Of a DNA stretch of 64,000 nt, positions 1 to 8,084 are shown in pieces. The stretch is from contig OZ242021.1 of NCBI GenBank assembly GCA_965204925.1, positions 992,001 to 1,056,000 on the forward strand. Direction: 5' to 3'. A program made the translations under genes and the position numbers. The stretch is from G963663315 sp965204925. Lineage in GTDB: Bacteria; Pseudomonadota; Gammaproteobacteria; Arenicellales; Poriferihabitantaceae. The notes below the pieces were generated by a model. The model searched no databases. It saw nothing but the letters and a program-made list of their open reading frames with translations, and was not told the origin of the DNA. Position 1 is the first letter of the stretch. Each line of letters starts with the position of its first letter.

Positions 1-914
1 CTGCCGAGCCAGAACGCGCTTGCGACCTGTGCATCCCAATCTTTCAGATCGGTCCATTTCAGGATTGAAAAACCGATCACCCCGATCACGACAGCCAGAA
101 TGACCGCCTTCGTCATTTCGCCGTCGCCGGTCAAAAACGGTTCCCGGAAAGCCTTGACGAAACAGAACCGCGAACGCTGCATGACTACCCCGATGAACAG
201 ACCGAACAACAGGAAACCGGCGCGAACCGGATAGTCGAAGCCATCATAAACAAGTGCAATCACAAAGCCGCAGGCCAGTACCGAAAGGCCCAGCGTCTGC
301 TGCGCTTTCCTGCGTGCAAGAAGGCCGCCTCGGGTGGTTTTCCGGGGCGCTGCCGAAGCCGCGAAATCCAGAGTGACCTCCAGAATCAACAATCGCAAGC
401 CGATGTAAACCCCGATCATCAGGCCCGCCATCATCGCCAGCCCGGCCATTGACAGGGCGCTGGTTGCACTGAAAAAGCCGCCGATATTGCAGCCAAATGC
501 CATGGCGGCGCCAATTCCCATCAGCGTTCCCCCGACCAGTCCCTTGAACAATTCAAACGCCGGCGCGCCCCGGATACGAAATTGTCCTGCCAGCAAAGCG
601 GCAGCGCAAGCGCCGCCAATCACACCGAAGTTCAAAAGAGAGGTGGAATACAGGTGGGGCGAAATGATAATGTGGTCGGCCAGCCCGAGGCTGTTGAATA
701 GCCAGTCCCCCCAGTTGCGCACGCCGTCCGCGGCGCTCCACGGCTTCTCGTAGGCAAACAGCAGTATGTTGCTGACCGCCAGCAGTATTCCTGCCGCCCA
801 GGCTGCCCACTGCTTCCCGAACAGTACGTCACACTTTTCAAAAAATGCGGCTGCGAGGCCGGGTGAGGATGCAAGTGTCTTCATTTGCAGCTTGTCCTTG
901 GTTTTTATGGCCAT
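1..914 (-). CDS. YeeE/YedE-type (TsuA-like) sulfur-compound transporter, C-terminus off the edge
   Basis: Reverse-strand frame is open from ATG at 914 to base 1, so the C-terminus lies outside the window. The translation is a polytopic membrane protein rich in Gly/Ala helices. It carries the two cysteine motifs typical of YeeE/YedE proteins: GCNIGG near residue 145 and RSRFC near residue 245. The family transports thiosulfate or related sulfur compounds across the inner membrane; the substrate here is inferred. A second in-frame ATG at 884 (MKTLAS) has a better ribosome binding site (AAGGA about 10 bases upstream) and may be the true start. No TusA/YeeD partner is visible on this side. The approximately 200-bp gap to the next gene shows nothing recognisable. 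Confidence 0.85.
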   Translation of the reverse strand, partial: MAIKTKDKLQMKTLASSPGLAAAFFEKCDVLFGKQWAAWAAGILLAVSNILLFAYEKPWSAADGVRNWGDWLFNSLGLADHIIISPHLYSTSLLNFGVIGGACAAALLAGQFRIRGAPAFELFKGLVGGTLMGIGAAMAFGCNIGGFFSATSALSMAGLAMMAGLMIGVYIGLRLLILEVTLDFAASAAPRKTTRGGLLARRKAQQTLGLSVLACGFVIALVYDGFDYPVRAGFLLFGLFIGVVMQRSRFCFVKAFREPFLTGDGEMTKAVILAVVIGVIGFSILKWTDLKDWDAQVASAFWLG

Positions 915-1122
915 TTATCGATTGAGTTCTTGAATCTATAGTATCTTACTCAAGCCATAAACGAAAAATTTTATACATGGAACTGCCGCGCAATATCAAC
1001 ACCCATATAGGGATATATCCATCGACATATAAGCAGGATAACAGCAGGCCAACAGGAATAACAGGACATCCCGACAGACTGTGGTCAACAATATCCGGAC
1101 AAACTTGATAATGAGCCTGATC

Positions 1123-2120
1123 CTAAGTCAGCAAGAACCCGTGGGCGTAGGGGTCGCGCTCTTCAATGATAATTTGATTGTGGCCGGTAACCCGCGCCCA
1201 TCCGCAGACCGCCGGCCGGATGGCGCGGTAGCCGCCAACCGATAGCGGCTCAATGGCATGCCCGGTAAACAGGCTACCGATGATGCTTTCATGCACGAAT
1301 TTCTGCCCGATTGCCAGTTCGCCCCGCGCCACCAACTGGGCCATTCTGGCACAAGTCCCGGTCCCGCAGGGGGAGCGGTCGATACCGCGGTCTCCATAAA
1401 ACACGACATTTCTCATATCCGCTTGCCTGTGTTTTGCCTGATCGGTCCACATTACATGGCTGACCGTTCCGATCGTGTCATCCTCAGGATGCACGAATGT
1501 CTCCAACCGGTTGATCGCTTTCCTGACGAGCGGGCTGAAACGCCGGATATCGTCAATACCGAAATGATCCAGCCCTTTGTAGTTTCCCCGGGGTTCGATA
1601 ATCGCGTAGAAATTCCCCCCGTAACTGACATCCACGAGCAGTTCACCGATGCCGGGCGCCTCCACTTTGATCCCGGAGGAATGCAAAAAGGCGGGGACAT
1701 TGGTGATTTCGACGGATTCGACATATCCGTCAATCAGCTCATACCTGGCTGCGACCGGCCCGGCCGGTGTGTCCAGCAATAACTGTCCGGGGGTTTTCGG
1801 GGTAACCAGATTTTGCTCAATGGCCACGGTAACCGTGCCGATAGCGCCGTGGCCGCACATGGGAAGGCAGCCGCTTACCTCAATGAACAGTACCCCCAGG
1901 TCGCACTCCCTGCGGGTCGGGGGATACAGTATGGAGCCCGACATCGCCTCATGACCGCGCGGCTCGAACATCAGCCCGGGACCCAGTCATAATCCCGCAT
2001 AAAATGCTGGCGCAGCTCGCTCATGCTTGAACCGCAGAGTTGCGGTCGATTATCGATTACCACCCGAACCGGATTTCCGCAGGTATGGGCATCAATTATC
2101 CTGAATGTGTGCCGGGGCAT
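1123..2120 (-). pseudogene. Proline racemase family, probably 4-hydroxyproline 2-epimerase, split by a frameshift
   Basis: Two adjacent reverse frames make one ~330-aa proline racemase family protein. The first part (start ATG 2120, MPRHTFRIIDAHTCGNP) stops at a TGA near 1971. The second starts at the overlapping ATG (TGATG) with FEPRGHEAM, which in homologues follows directly. Both catalytic cysteines are present: PMCGHG and SPCGTGT. That Cys/Cys pair fits 4-hydroxyproline epimerase or proline racemase rather than the Cys/Thr dehydratases. A single missing base around the GTCCCGGGC stretch near 1975 would explain the break; sequencing error, real mutation or translational coupling cannot be told apart here. 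The ATG at 2120 has AGGA about 10 bases upstream, so it is preferred over 2159. The gene diverges from the amidotransferase gene at 2268. Confidence 0.8.
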
Positions 2121-2267
2121 AAATAGTCGGTCCTGAACATAGTATTCTTGCTGCGCCAAAACAGGCTATAGTGTACAGGGTTGGAGGCGGAACAGATCAT
2201 TTCCGGCATGTTGCGGGTCACGCGGAAACGATGTATTTTTACATAACTGAATGCACCACTGTCCGGA

Positions 2268-2981
2268 ATGGATAAAAAAATTATTCTGATTGACCATCAC
2301 GAAAACCCGGGAGACGATGTTGCGACCCGGCATCTGGCCAGCCTGGGCTTCGAGAACGACTTGAGGCGCCCTTTCCGTGGTGATTCGTTGCCGGAACCGG
2401 ATGATTCCATTGCCGGGGCGGTAATCTTTGGCGGCGCCCAGAATCTGACTGAAATCGGAGACTACCCGTTCCTGCATACGGAAATGGCATGGCTCGGAAA
2501 GGCGATCGACGCAAACCTGCCATTGCTCGGAATTTGCCTGGGCGCGCAGCTGATCGCCCGCACGCTGGGCGCGCGGGTCGGGCCGCACCCGCAAGGATTG
2601 TGTGAATTCGGGTATTATGAGATCAAGCCCGTGAGCCGCCAGAATCCCCTGTTTGCGCAATCAATGTACGTCACCCAGGCGCATTTCCAGCAATTCGACC
2701 TGCCGCCGGACTCGGTCGCGCTGTTCACCGGGGCGACCTTCCCGAATCAGGCTTTTCGCTATCGCGACCGGATTTACGGCTTACAGTTTCACCCCGAGGT
2801 CACACGGGACATTTTCCGGCGCTGGCAGGACTCGGACTGGGCGCCTTACGGCAAGCCGGGCGCGCAAAGCAGAGAGGTGCAAAACAGAATGGTCGAGTCC
2901 GCTGACAGGATTCAGGGCATATGGTTCCGAAAACTGCTGGATCACCTGTTCGTCCGCTCCACTGCGGAACAGACAGTCTGA
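2268..2981 (+). CDS. Class I glutamine amidotransferase-like protein
   Basis: The 237-aa protein has the class I glutamine amidotransferase fold signature. The nucleophile elbow is GICLGAQL (Cys near residue 90) and the His/Glu pair is in FHPEV (about residue 170). The family releases ammonia from glutamine or hydrolyses gamma-glutamyl amides such as gamma-glutamyl-putrescine; stand-alone members of this GuaA-like group are mostly uncharacterised. No synthase partner lies beside it. It diverges from the epimerase gene. A role in amine catabolism would fit the polyamine genes elsewhere in the window, but that is only inference. No signal peptide; probably cytoplasmic. Confidence 0.75.
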   Translation: MDKKIILIDHHENPGDDVATRHLASLGFENDLRRPFRGDSLPEPDDSIAGAVIFGGAQNLTEIGDYPFLHTEMAWLGKAIDANLPLLGICLGAQLIARTLGARVGPHPQGLCEFGYYEIKPVSRQNPLFAQSMYVTQAHFQQFDLPPDSVALFTGATFPNQAFRYRDRIYGLQFHPEVTRDIFRRWQDSDWAPYGKPGAQSREVQNRMVESADRIQGIWFRKLLDHLFVRSTAEQTV

Positions 2982-3038
2982 AACCGAATACGGATACATG
3001 GGCATGATCGCCGCACGGGAAATTAACGTATTTGTAAC

Positions 3039-3066
3039 TTATTTATGCCGGACTCTTTCGTATAAT
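3039..3066 (+). promoter_or_regulatory. Candidate sigma-70 promoter for the DUF4149-like gene
   Basis: A perfect -10 (TATAAT, 3061-3066) lies 30 bases before the ATG at 3096, with TTATTT at 3039-3044 and a 16-bp spacer. The -35 is poor. It also argues against a TTG start at 3066, which would overlap the -10. Confidence 0.35.
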
Positions 3067-3095
3067 TGCCAGCAATCCCCAACCGGATTTTCGTT

Positions 3096-3521
3096 ATGCT
3101 GGTTCTGACAATACTGCTTTGCTCAATTCTGCTGGGTTCAATGATTTTTCTGGTCGGGGTTGTACTGCCGTCCATTCACAAGGTCCTGGACAACAGCAAA
3201 GCGCTCTCCCTTACCCGCGATTTGTTTCCCCGCTATTGCATATGGGGCCTTGCGTTTTCGCTGCTGGCCGCCCTGATTTCGATTGCAGCCGGATCGTACC
3301 ACTATATTTTGCTGATCGTCGTTTTAGTAGGATTCCTCTACAGCCACCAGATTCTGCTGCCAAAAATATCATCGGCCAAGGACAACTGGCTTACCAGTGA
3401 ATCTCCCCAGGACAAGGCGTATTTCAAAAAACTGCACAAACAAAGCGTGATCATCACAGCCACCCAGATTGTATTGCTGGTTGCCATCGTCGTCTCGAAC
3501 TGGTTTGGTCGGATATTGTAA
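3096..3521 (+). CDS. DUF4149/TMEM205-like four-helix membrane protein
   Basis: The ATG at 3096 gives 141 aa with four predicted transmembrane segments, roughly residues 1-22, 45-62, 66-85 and 117-138. A charged loop (LPKISSAKDNW) lies between helices 3 and 4. Length, helix spacing and the VGVVLPSIHK segment after helix 1 resemble DUF4149 proteins, which have no established function. An upstream TTG at 3066 would add ten residues but overlaps a TATAAT box. The gene is followed after 15 bp by the DUF1289 gene on the same strand and may be co-transcribed with it. Confidence 0.6.
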   Translation: MLVLTILLCSILLGSMIFLVGVVLPSIHKVLDNSKALSLTRDLFPRYCIWGLAFSLLAALISIAAGSYHYILLIVVLVGFLYSHQILLPKISSAKDNWLTSESPQDKAYFKKLHKQSVIITATQIVLLVAIVVSNWFGRIL

Positions 3522-3536
3522 CTTCGGGCAGCCCTG

Positions 3537-3782
3537 ATGCCGGATTCACGGACCAGTCGAAGACAGAATCGCGGCCGCAGAACACGGCGGAAATTCGATA
3601 CCTCGGTCCCTTCTCCGTGCCAGTCAGTCTGCCGGTTCGACGGGAAACCGTTCTGCCGCGGTTGCTATCGCAATGCAGAAGAAATTCGGGAATGGCCAAT
3701 CTTCAGCCGGCAACAGAAACTCGAAATACTCGATAAAATTTCACAAAGGAGAAAGGCGGCAGGGGCCGAACAGGTCTGGTAG
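3537..3782 (+). CDS. DUF1289 family small cysteine-rich protein
   Basis: 81 aa. The core SPCQSVCRFDGKPFCRGCYR followed by NAEEIREW is the DUF1289 signature: four conserved cysteines, probably a metal-binding knuckle, then a Glu-Ile-x-x-Trp motif. The N-terminus is Arg-rich and poorly conserved. The family's function is not established. It sits directly behind the small membrane protein gene. Confidence 0.8.
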   Translation: MPDSRTSRRQNRGRRTRRKFDTSVPSPCQSVCRFDGKPFCRGCYRNAEEIREWPIFSRQQKLEILDKISQRRKAAGAEQVW

Positions 3783-3971
3783 CGGATCAGTGTATAAGCG
3801 GTCGGAAGACGCTGGTATCAAACCGCAGCCGAAAACCCGTACCGGGTCAGACCACCCGCAACGTCCCATTAAACTTGCATTATCGCCGATACACTATTAT
3901 CCTCGCCCTTCAGGTTAGTTTACTTAAACGTATCCGTTGATCTTCATCATCCCGATATGGAGCCAATAATC

Positions 3972-4049
3972 ATGAATCCGCTAAAAAGTATCCCCGGCAC
4001 GATTATCGCCGGCTTTGTTCTTGCGATTGTGATCGCCCTTGTTTTGTAA
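3972..4049 (+). CDS. 25-residue single-helix membrane peptide
   Basis: ATG at 3972 is preceded by GGAG with a 9-base spacer and the frame stops at TAA 4047-4049. The peptide begins MNPLKSIPGTIIAG and continues as an unbroken hydrophobic helix to a terminal Leu. It has a short basic N-terminus, a Pro-Gly turn and about 16 apolar residues, which is the layout of known small bacterial membrane subunits. It lies 83 bp upstream of the PuuD-like membrane gene on the same strand, so it could be an accessory subunit. No family is recognised, and expression is unproven. Confidence 0.5.
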   Translation: MNPLKSIPGTIIAGFVLAIVIALVL

Positions 4050-4132
4050 AAAGCCCGTCTGCAGGAGTTGCGGGAACAGGCTGTCACATTGTGCGCTAAC
4101 AGAAACAAATTCAAATTGAGAGGTTAATTATT

Positions 4133-4621
4133 ATGTGGTCCCTCGTTGTCTGGTTACATGTACTCGCCGGTATCGTCTGGATCGGTTTGCTTTATTACTT
4201 CAATTTCGTACAGGTACCGGCCGCGGCCGAGGCCGCAGCCGATTCCGATGGTCCCGGGCCGGCCGCCATTTCAAAGTACATCGCGCCGCGGGCGTTGTTG
4301 TGGTTTCGCTGGGGCGCCGTTGCCACCTGGATAACCGGCGCTATCGCACTGGAATACCTGCCGGGAGCAAGTATCGTTTCAGCCTTCACCCTGCAAACCC
4401 CAATAATCGGTGTGGGAGCGTGGCTCGGCACTATCATGCTGTTCAATGTATGGGTCCTGATCTGGCCCAACCAGAAAAAAATACTGGGGATCGTGTCGGC
4501 CAGCGCGGACGAGATTGCGAAAGCCAAAAATGTAGCCTCGCTCGCTTCCCGAACCAATACCATGCTTTCCATCCCCATGATCATGTGCATGGTCGGCCAG
4601 GGGCATAACCTTCCCTTTTGA
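4133..4621 (+). CDS. PuuD-like (urate hydroxylase N-terminal type) membrane protein
   Basis: 162 aa with four hydrophobic segments. The N-terminal stretch WLHVLAGIVWIGLLYYFNFV, followed by VPAAAEA, resembles the membrane domain of PuuD-type urate hydroxylases. Later landmarks are GVGAWLGTIMLFNVWVLIWP and ASRTNTMLSIPMIMCMVG. The conserved His in WLH is a candidate metal or haem ligand. PuuD proper is much longer, with a C-terminal cytochrome c part that is absent here, so urate oxidation should not be assumed. Short homologues are often mis-named NusG. A weak AGAG ribosome binding site precedes the ATG. Confidence 0.65.
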   Translation: MWSLVVWLHVLAGIVWIGLLYYFNFVQVPAAAEAAADSDGPGPAAISKYIAPRALLWFRWGAVATWITGAIALEYLPGASIVSAFTLQTPIIGVGAWLGTIMLFNVWVLIWPNQKKILGIVSASADEIAKAKNVASLASRTNTMLSIPMIMCMVGQGHNLPF

Positions 4622-4670
4622 GGGCTGCAACGTTGTTTTCATCAAGGCCGGCAATTTGCCCCGAACCGGG

Positions 4671-4693
4671 GCTCGCGGTCCCTGACCGCGAGC
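4671..4693 (+). promoter_or_regulatory. Perfect 10-bp GC-rich hairpin just upstream of msrA
   Basis: GCTCGCGGTC (4671-4680), loop CCT, GACCGCGAGC (4684-4693) form a perfect inverted repeat ending five bases before the msrA ATG at 4699. No T-run follows, so it is not a standard terminator. It occupies the place where a ribosome binding site would be and could restrict msrA initiation. Confidence 0.55.
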
Positions 4694-4698
4694 CGTGT

Positions 4699-5265
4699 AT
4701 GCCGGTAATCAACCGGCACTTCGTCAACGGCAATCCGGTCCGCGGGCCGTTCGACGTCCATTTGCGGTCAGCGGTGTTCGGACTTGGCTGTTTCTGGGGC
4801 GCCGAGCGGAAATTCTGGCAACTGCAAGGCGTATTTACCACTGCGGCCGGTTATGCCGGAGGCCAGACCCGCAACGCCACCTACCAGGATGTATGCTCGG
4901 GAACGACCGGTCATGCCGAAGTCGTGCTGGTGGTATTCGATCCCGCGAAAATCAGTTATGACACCCTGCTCGGGACGTTCTGGGAGTCCCATGACCCAAC
5001 CCAGGGCATGCGCCAGGGAAATGACCGTGGGACGCAATACCGATCTGTAATCCATGCCCGCGGCGCTGACCAGCTGTCCCGGGCGCGCATGAGCCGGGAC
5101 GACTACCAGGCGAGGTTGCAGGCTGCAGGCTACGGCGCCATCACCACCGAAATTTGCGCCGCGCCCGAATTTTTCTACGCCGAAGACTACCATCAGCAGT
5201 ATCTGGCGAAAAACCCGAACGGTTATTGCGGGATCGGCGGCACAGGGGTCAGGTATAACGGGTAG
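4699..5265 (+). CDS. msrA: Peptide-methionine (S)-S-oxide reductase MsrA
   Basis: Reduces methionine-S-sulfoxide in proteins, using thioredoxin. The catalytic motif GCFWGAE lies near residue 30, followed by the family blocks GYAGG, HAEVV, ESHDPTQ and RGTQYRS. The C-terminus (PNGYCGIGGTGV) holds a likely recycling cysteine. The ATG at 4699 gives 188 aa, a normal MsrA size. A TTG 27 codons upstream would only add unconserved sequence and overlap the preceding gene. No clear Shine-Dalgarno is present, and a strong hairpin lies immediately upstream. Convergent with the DUF1820 gene, 3 bp away. Confidence 0.93.
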   Translation: MPVINRHFVNGNPVRGPFDVHLRSAVFGLGCFWGAERKFWQLQGVFTTAAGYAGGQTRNATYQDVCSGTTGHAEVVLVVFDPAKISYDTLLGTFWESHDPTQGMRQGNDRGTQYRSVIHARGADQLSRARMSRDDYQARLQAAGYGAITTEICAAPEFFYAEDYHQQYLAKNPNGYCGIGGTGVRYNG

Positions 5266-5268
5266 CTT

Positions 5269-5622
5269 TCAGGTGCGTTTGGGTTGCAGTGGCGGCAACG
5301 GCAATGAGGCGATATTGCTGCCCTTGTCCTTGACGGCGTCGATAATGCGGTTGATTCCCTCCTTGTCAACCTCATCAATTCTCACTACCGAGTGCAAGGG
5401 GATGTAAGTCCGCTTGACAGAACCGAATTCCTGCTTGAGCCGCTCCTCGGAGGGATCGACCACAAGTTTGGATTTCTCCCCGAAAATGATGCCTGACACC
5501 TCGACGAACGCGTACATGTGGCTCTGACCAACCTCCCTCGCATACAGCTCGTACAGCTTTTCCTGATTATGAAACTGAATCCTGTAGAGGGTTTTTTTCT
5601 GACTCACATCCCGAGCGGCCAC
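5269..5622 (-). CDS. DUF1820 family protein
   Basis: 117 aa, cytoplasmic, no signal peptide. The sequence from LYRIQFHNQEKLYELYAREV through HMYAFVEVSGIIFGE to the proline-rich end matches the DUF1820 family, which is common in gammaproteobacteria and of unknown function. It is predicted as a compact beta-rich fold (N-terminal YRIQFH strand, VRIDEVDKEG segment). It converges on msrA and diverges from the dacB-like gene. Confidence 0.8.
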   Translation of the reverse strand: MAARDVSQKKTLYRIQFHNQEKLYELYAREVGQSHMYAFVEVSGIIFGEKSKLVVDPSEERLKQEFGSVKRTYIPLHSVVRIDEVDKEGINRIIDAVKDKGSNIASLPLPPLQPKRT

Positions 5623-5705
5623 ATTTTAATCCGGGTCGATTGAAAACAGGCAATATAATAGCGCGAATTGCAATATATGGTGAAGTGTTTCCACTGAAAA
5701 TTCTC

Positions 5706-7142
5706 GTGAATCCGCGCTTGCGCTGTTTATACCCTGTCCTGCTTGCCAGTATGGCTGTGTGGTTTTTTCATCCTTCCGCCAGCGCCGGGCCGTTACCGGA
5801 CAGCGTCGCCCGCCTGCTTGATCAGTACGGCATTGCGCCAGACGCGGTCAGTGTGGACGTGCGCGCTGCCGATAGCGGAGAGAAAATACTGAGTCTGAAC
5901 AGCCGCAAACCGAGAAACCCGGCTTCGGTAATCAAGATACTGACCACTTTGTCGGCGCTTGAAATCCTCGGGCCAAGCTATCAGTGGCGAACCCGCTATC
6001 TGGCTGACGGGACCATCGAAAACGGAGCTCTCAAAGGCAACCTGATCATGCAGGGCGGCGGAGACCCGTTTTTGACCATGGAACGGTTCTGGCATCAGGT
6101 ACAGTCACTGCGCCAAAGAGGTATTCATACGATCACCGGTGATCTGGTTATCGACGACGGCTACTTCGATATTGCGCGGCACGACCGTGGCGCATTCGAT
6201 AACCGGCCGCACCGTCTCTACAATGTAGGCCCGAATGCGGCGCTGGTGAATTTTTCCGCAACCCGGTTCATATTGTCCCCGCTCGACAACCGTATCCGGA
6301 TTATTGCGGACCCGCCCCTTGCAGGCCTCGTCATCGACAACGATATCCGGGCAAAACGCGGCAAATGCACCAATCCGCAATCCGGCTGGCGGCTCAATGG
6401 AACGAGGCGCGAGCGCAACCGCATCATTGTCAAATTTACGGGCAGCTATCAAATCGCATGCGGCGAATATTCCGTTTCGAGAACGATACTCTCCAACCAT
6501 GAGTATACATTCAGGCTGTTCAAGTATTTATGGAGCGACAGCAGCGGGCAAATCCTGGGCAGTTACCGGGTGGCAAAAACTCCGGACAGGGCCGCAGAAA
6601 TACTGGACTACCAATCGCACCCCCTGGCGGATATCATTACCGGCATCAACAAATACAGCAACAATGTCATGTCCCGGCAATTGTTTCTGGGCCTTGATGC
6701 CCTCAGGCCGGCCAAGCCCGGCACCCTCGAAGGATCGAGGCAACGGCTCCGGGAATGGCTGACAACCAATGCGATGTCAATGCCGGAACTGTTTGTCGAT
6801 AACGGTTCCGGATTGTCCAGGGATACCCGTATCAGCGCCGACAGCCTTGCGCAACTGTTACAGCATGGCTGGAAGAGCAATTACCATGCGGAATTTCTGT
6901 CTTCCTTCGCCCTCTCGTCACTCGACGGCACGATGCGCAAGCGTTCCGGGGCGCCGGGGTCGGAGGGAAGGTTGCGGGTCAAGACCGGATGGCTGCGCGG
7001 GGTGAGCGGCATGGCAGGTTATGTCAATTCCAGACGCAACCACCCGTACACGGTGGCGCTCATAATCCAGTCGGACAAGGTCCGTTACGGCAACGGCGTC
7101 CGCATCCAGGATGCCTTGCTGAAATGGGTCTATGAGTTGTAG
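5706..7142 (+). CDS. dacB: D-alanyl-D-alanine carboxypeptidase/endopeptidase (PBP4, peptidase S13)
   Basis: A periplasmic low-molecular-mass penicillin-binding protein that trims or cleaves peptidoglycan peptides. The three active-site boxes are present: SVIK in NPASVIKIL, SNN in KYSNNVMSRQ, and KTG in RVKTGWLRGVSG. The length of ~478 aa suits class C PBP4, which has an inserted domain between boxes one and two. No ATG fits. GTG at 5706 gives a clean signal peptide (MNPRLRCLYPVLL... ending SASA-GP). A TTG at 5640 or GTG at 5685 are alternatives that lengthen the N-region. It diverges from DUF1820 and converges with ribA. Confidence 0.9.
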   Translation: MNPRLRCLYPVLLASMAVWFFHPSASAGPLPDSVARLLDQYGIAPDAVSVDVRAADSGEKILSLNSRKPRNPASVIKILTTLSALEILGPSYQWRTRYLADGTIENGALKGNLIMQGGGDPFLTMERFWHQVQSLRQRGIHTITGDLVIDDGYFDIARHDRGAFDNRPHRLYNVGPNAALVNFSATRFILSPLDNRIRIIADPPLAGLVIDNDIRAKRGKCTNPQSGWRLNGTRRERNRIIVKFTGSYQIACGEYSVSRTILSNHEYTFRLFKYLWSDSSGQILGSYRVAKTPDRAAEILDYQSHPLADIITGINKYSNNVMSRQLFLGLDALRPAKPGTLEGSRQRLREWLTTNAMSMPELFVDNGSGLSRDTRISADSLAQLLQHGWKSNYHAEFLSSFALSSLDGTMRKRSGAPGSEGRLRVKTGWLRGVSGMAGYVNSRRNHPYTVALIIQSDKVRYGNGVRIQDALLKWVYEL

Positions 7143-7211
7143 CGCCGGCTGTGCGCGTCTTGCGAAACCGGCCAGCCGAAGAAAAAACGGATGACGATCA
7201 TTGCAGGAAAA

Positions 7212-8030
7212 TCATTCCGACAAGAGATCGGAACCGCTGATCGTATGCCCCCAGCCGCGTTTGGCAGACAGGTATCGCTTGTTCCATTTGCCGACCCCGA
7301 CGACATGCTTCACGGGTATTACTTCAGTCAGGCCGCAAGCGGTCAGATCCTCTATTTTCTTCGGGTTGTTGGTCAGCAGCCGCATGGGCCTGTTGCCGAG
7401 AAAATACAGGATCAGGGACGCTGCATCGCTGAAATCCCTGGAATCGACCGGCAATCCAAGCGACTGGTTTGCCTGGTAGGTGTTTTGTCCGGCGTCCTGT
7501 AACAGATAGGTTGCCGCTTTCGCCCACAAGCCAATACCCCGCCCCTCGTGCCCGGCCATGTAAACGATCATGCCGCCGGCATCGCTTGCAATTCGGGCTA
7601 CGGCCGACTCAAGCTGGGGGCCGCAATCGCATCTCCGGGAGCCAAACACATCACCGGTCAGGCAATTCGAATGGACGCGAACCAGGGGGGGGTCCATATT
7701 TTTCGGATCACCGATCACAAGCACACTATTGACCGCCATCGAGGTGGCCAATCCGGCAAACAGATTCTGCCGGCCGCTCTCGCGCAGCGTGGACGCGAGT
7801 TCCTCAACCTTGTCGAGTTCCGCCTTGCGAACCGCCGCGTACCAGTCGACCTGATAATCTGCTCCGTCTATCCTGAGCGGTAACGGGACCGGACCGAGCA
7901 GGTTGATAACCGGTTCATCCCCCAATCCGGTATTTTCATCGGGAAGGCGGCGGCCGTTACGGTTGATGCTCACGAGTTTTCCGCTGTCAATGATCTGTTG
8001 ACGGATATCAGGGTCAAGGTAAGTGAACAT
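7212..8030 (-). CDS. ribA: GTP cyclohydrolase II
   Basis: Catalyses the first step of riboflavin synthesis, opening GTP to the diaminopyrimidine phosphate. The zinc-binding cluster is in VHSNCLTGDVFGSRRCDCG (three Cys). The catalytic block EGRGIGL and the signature RLLTNNPKKI follow. At 272 aa it is longer than the ~200-aa E. coli enzyme; the extra ~80 residues are N-terminal and resemble the extended RibA paralogues found in many proteobacteria. The YMAGHEGRGIGL block has GH where YLRQEGRG is usual. It lies 54 bp behind the polyamine ATPase gene and might be transcribed with it. Confidence 0.85.
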   Translation of the reverse strand: MFTYLDPDIRQQIIDSGKLVSINRNGRRLPDENTGLGDEPVINLLGPVPLPLRIDGADYQVDWYAAVRKAELDKVEELASTLRESGRQNLFAGLATSMAVNSVLVIGDPKNMDPPLVRVHSNCLTGDVFGSRRCDCGPQLESAVARIASDAGGMIVYMAGHEGRGIGLWAKAATYLLQDAGQNTYQANQSLGLPVDSRDFSDAASLILYFLGNRPMRLLTNNPKKIEDLTACGLTEVIPVKHVVGVGKWNKRYLSAKRGWGHTISGSDLLSE

Positions 8031-8084
8031 ATTTGTTACCGCTGTTGCCGGTTCGGTTGATTTACGTTGCCGCGAAAGCGTACT

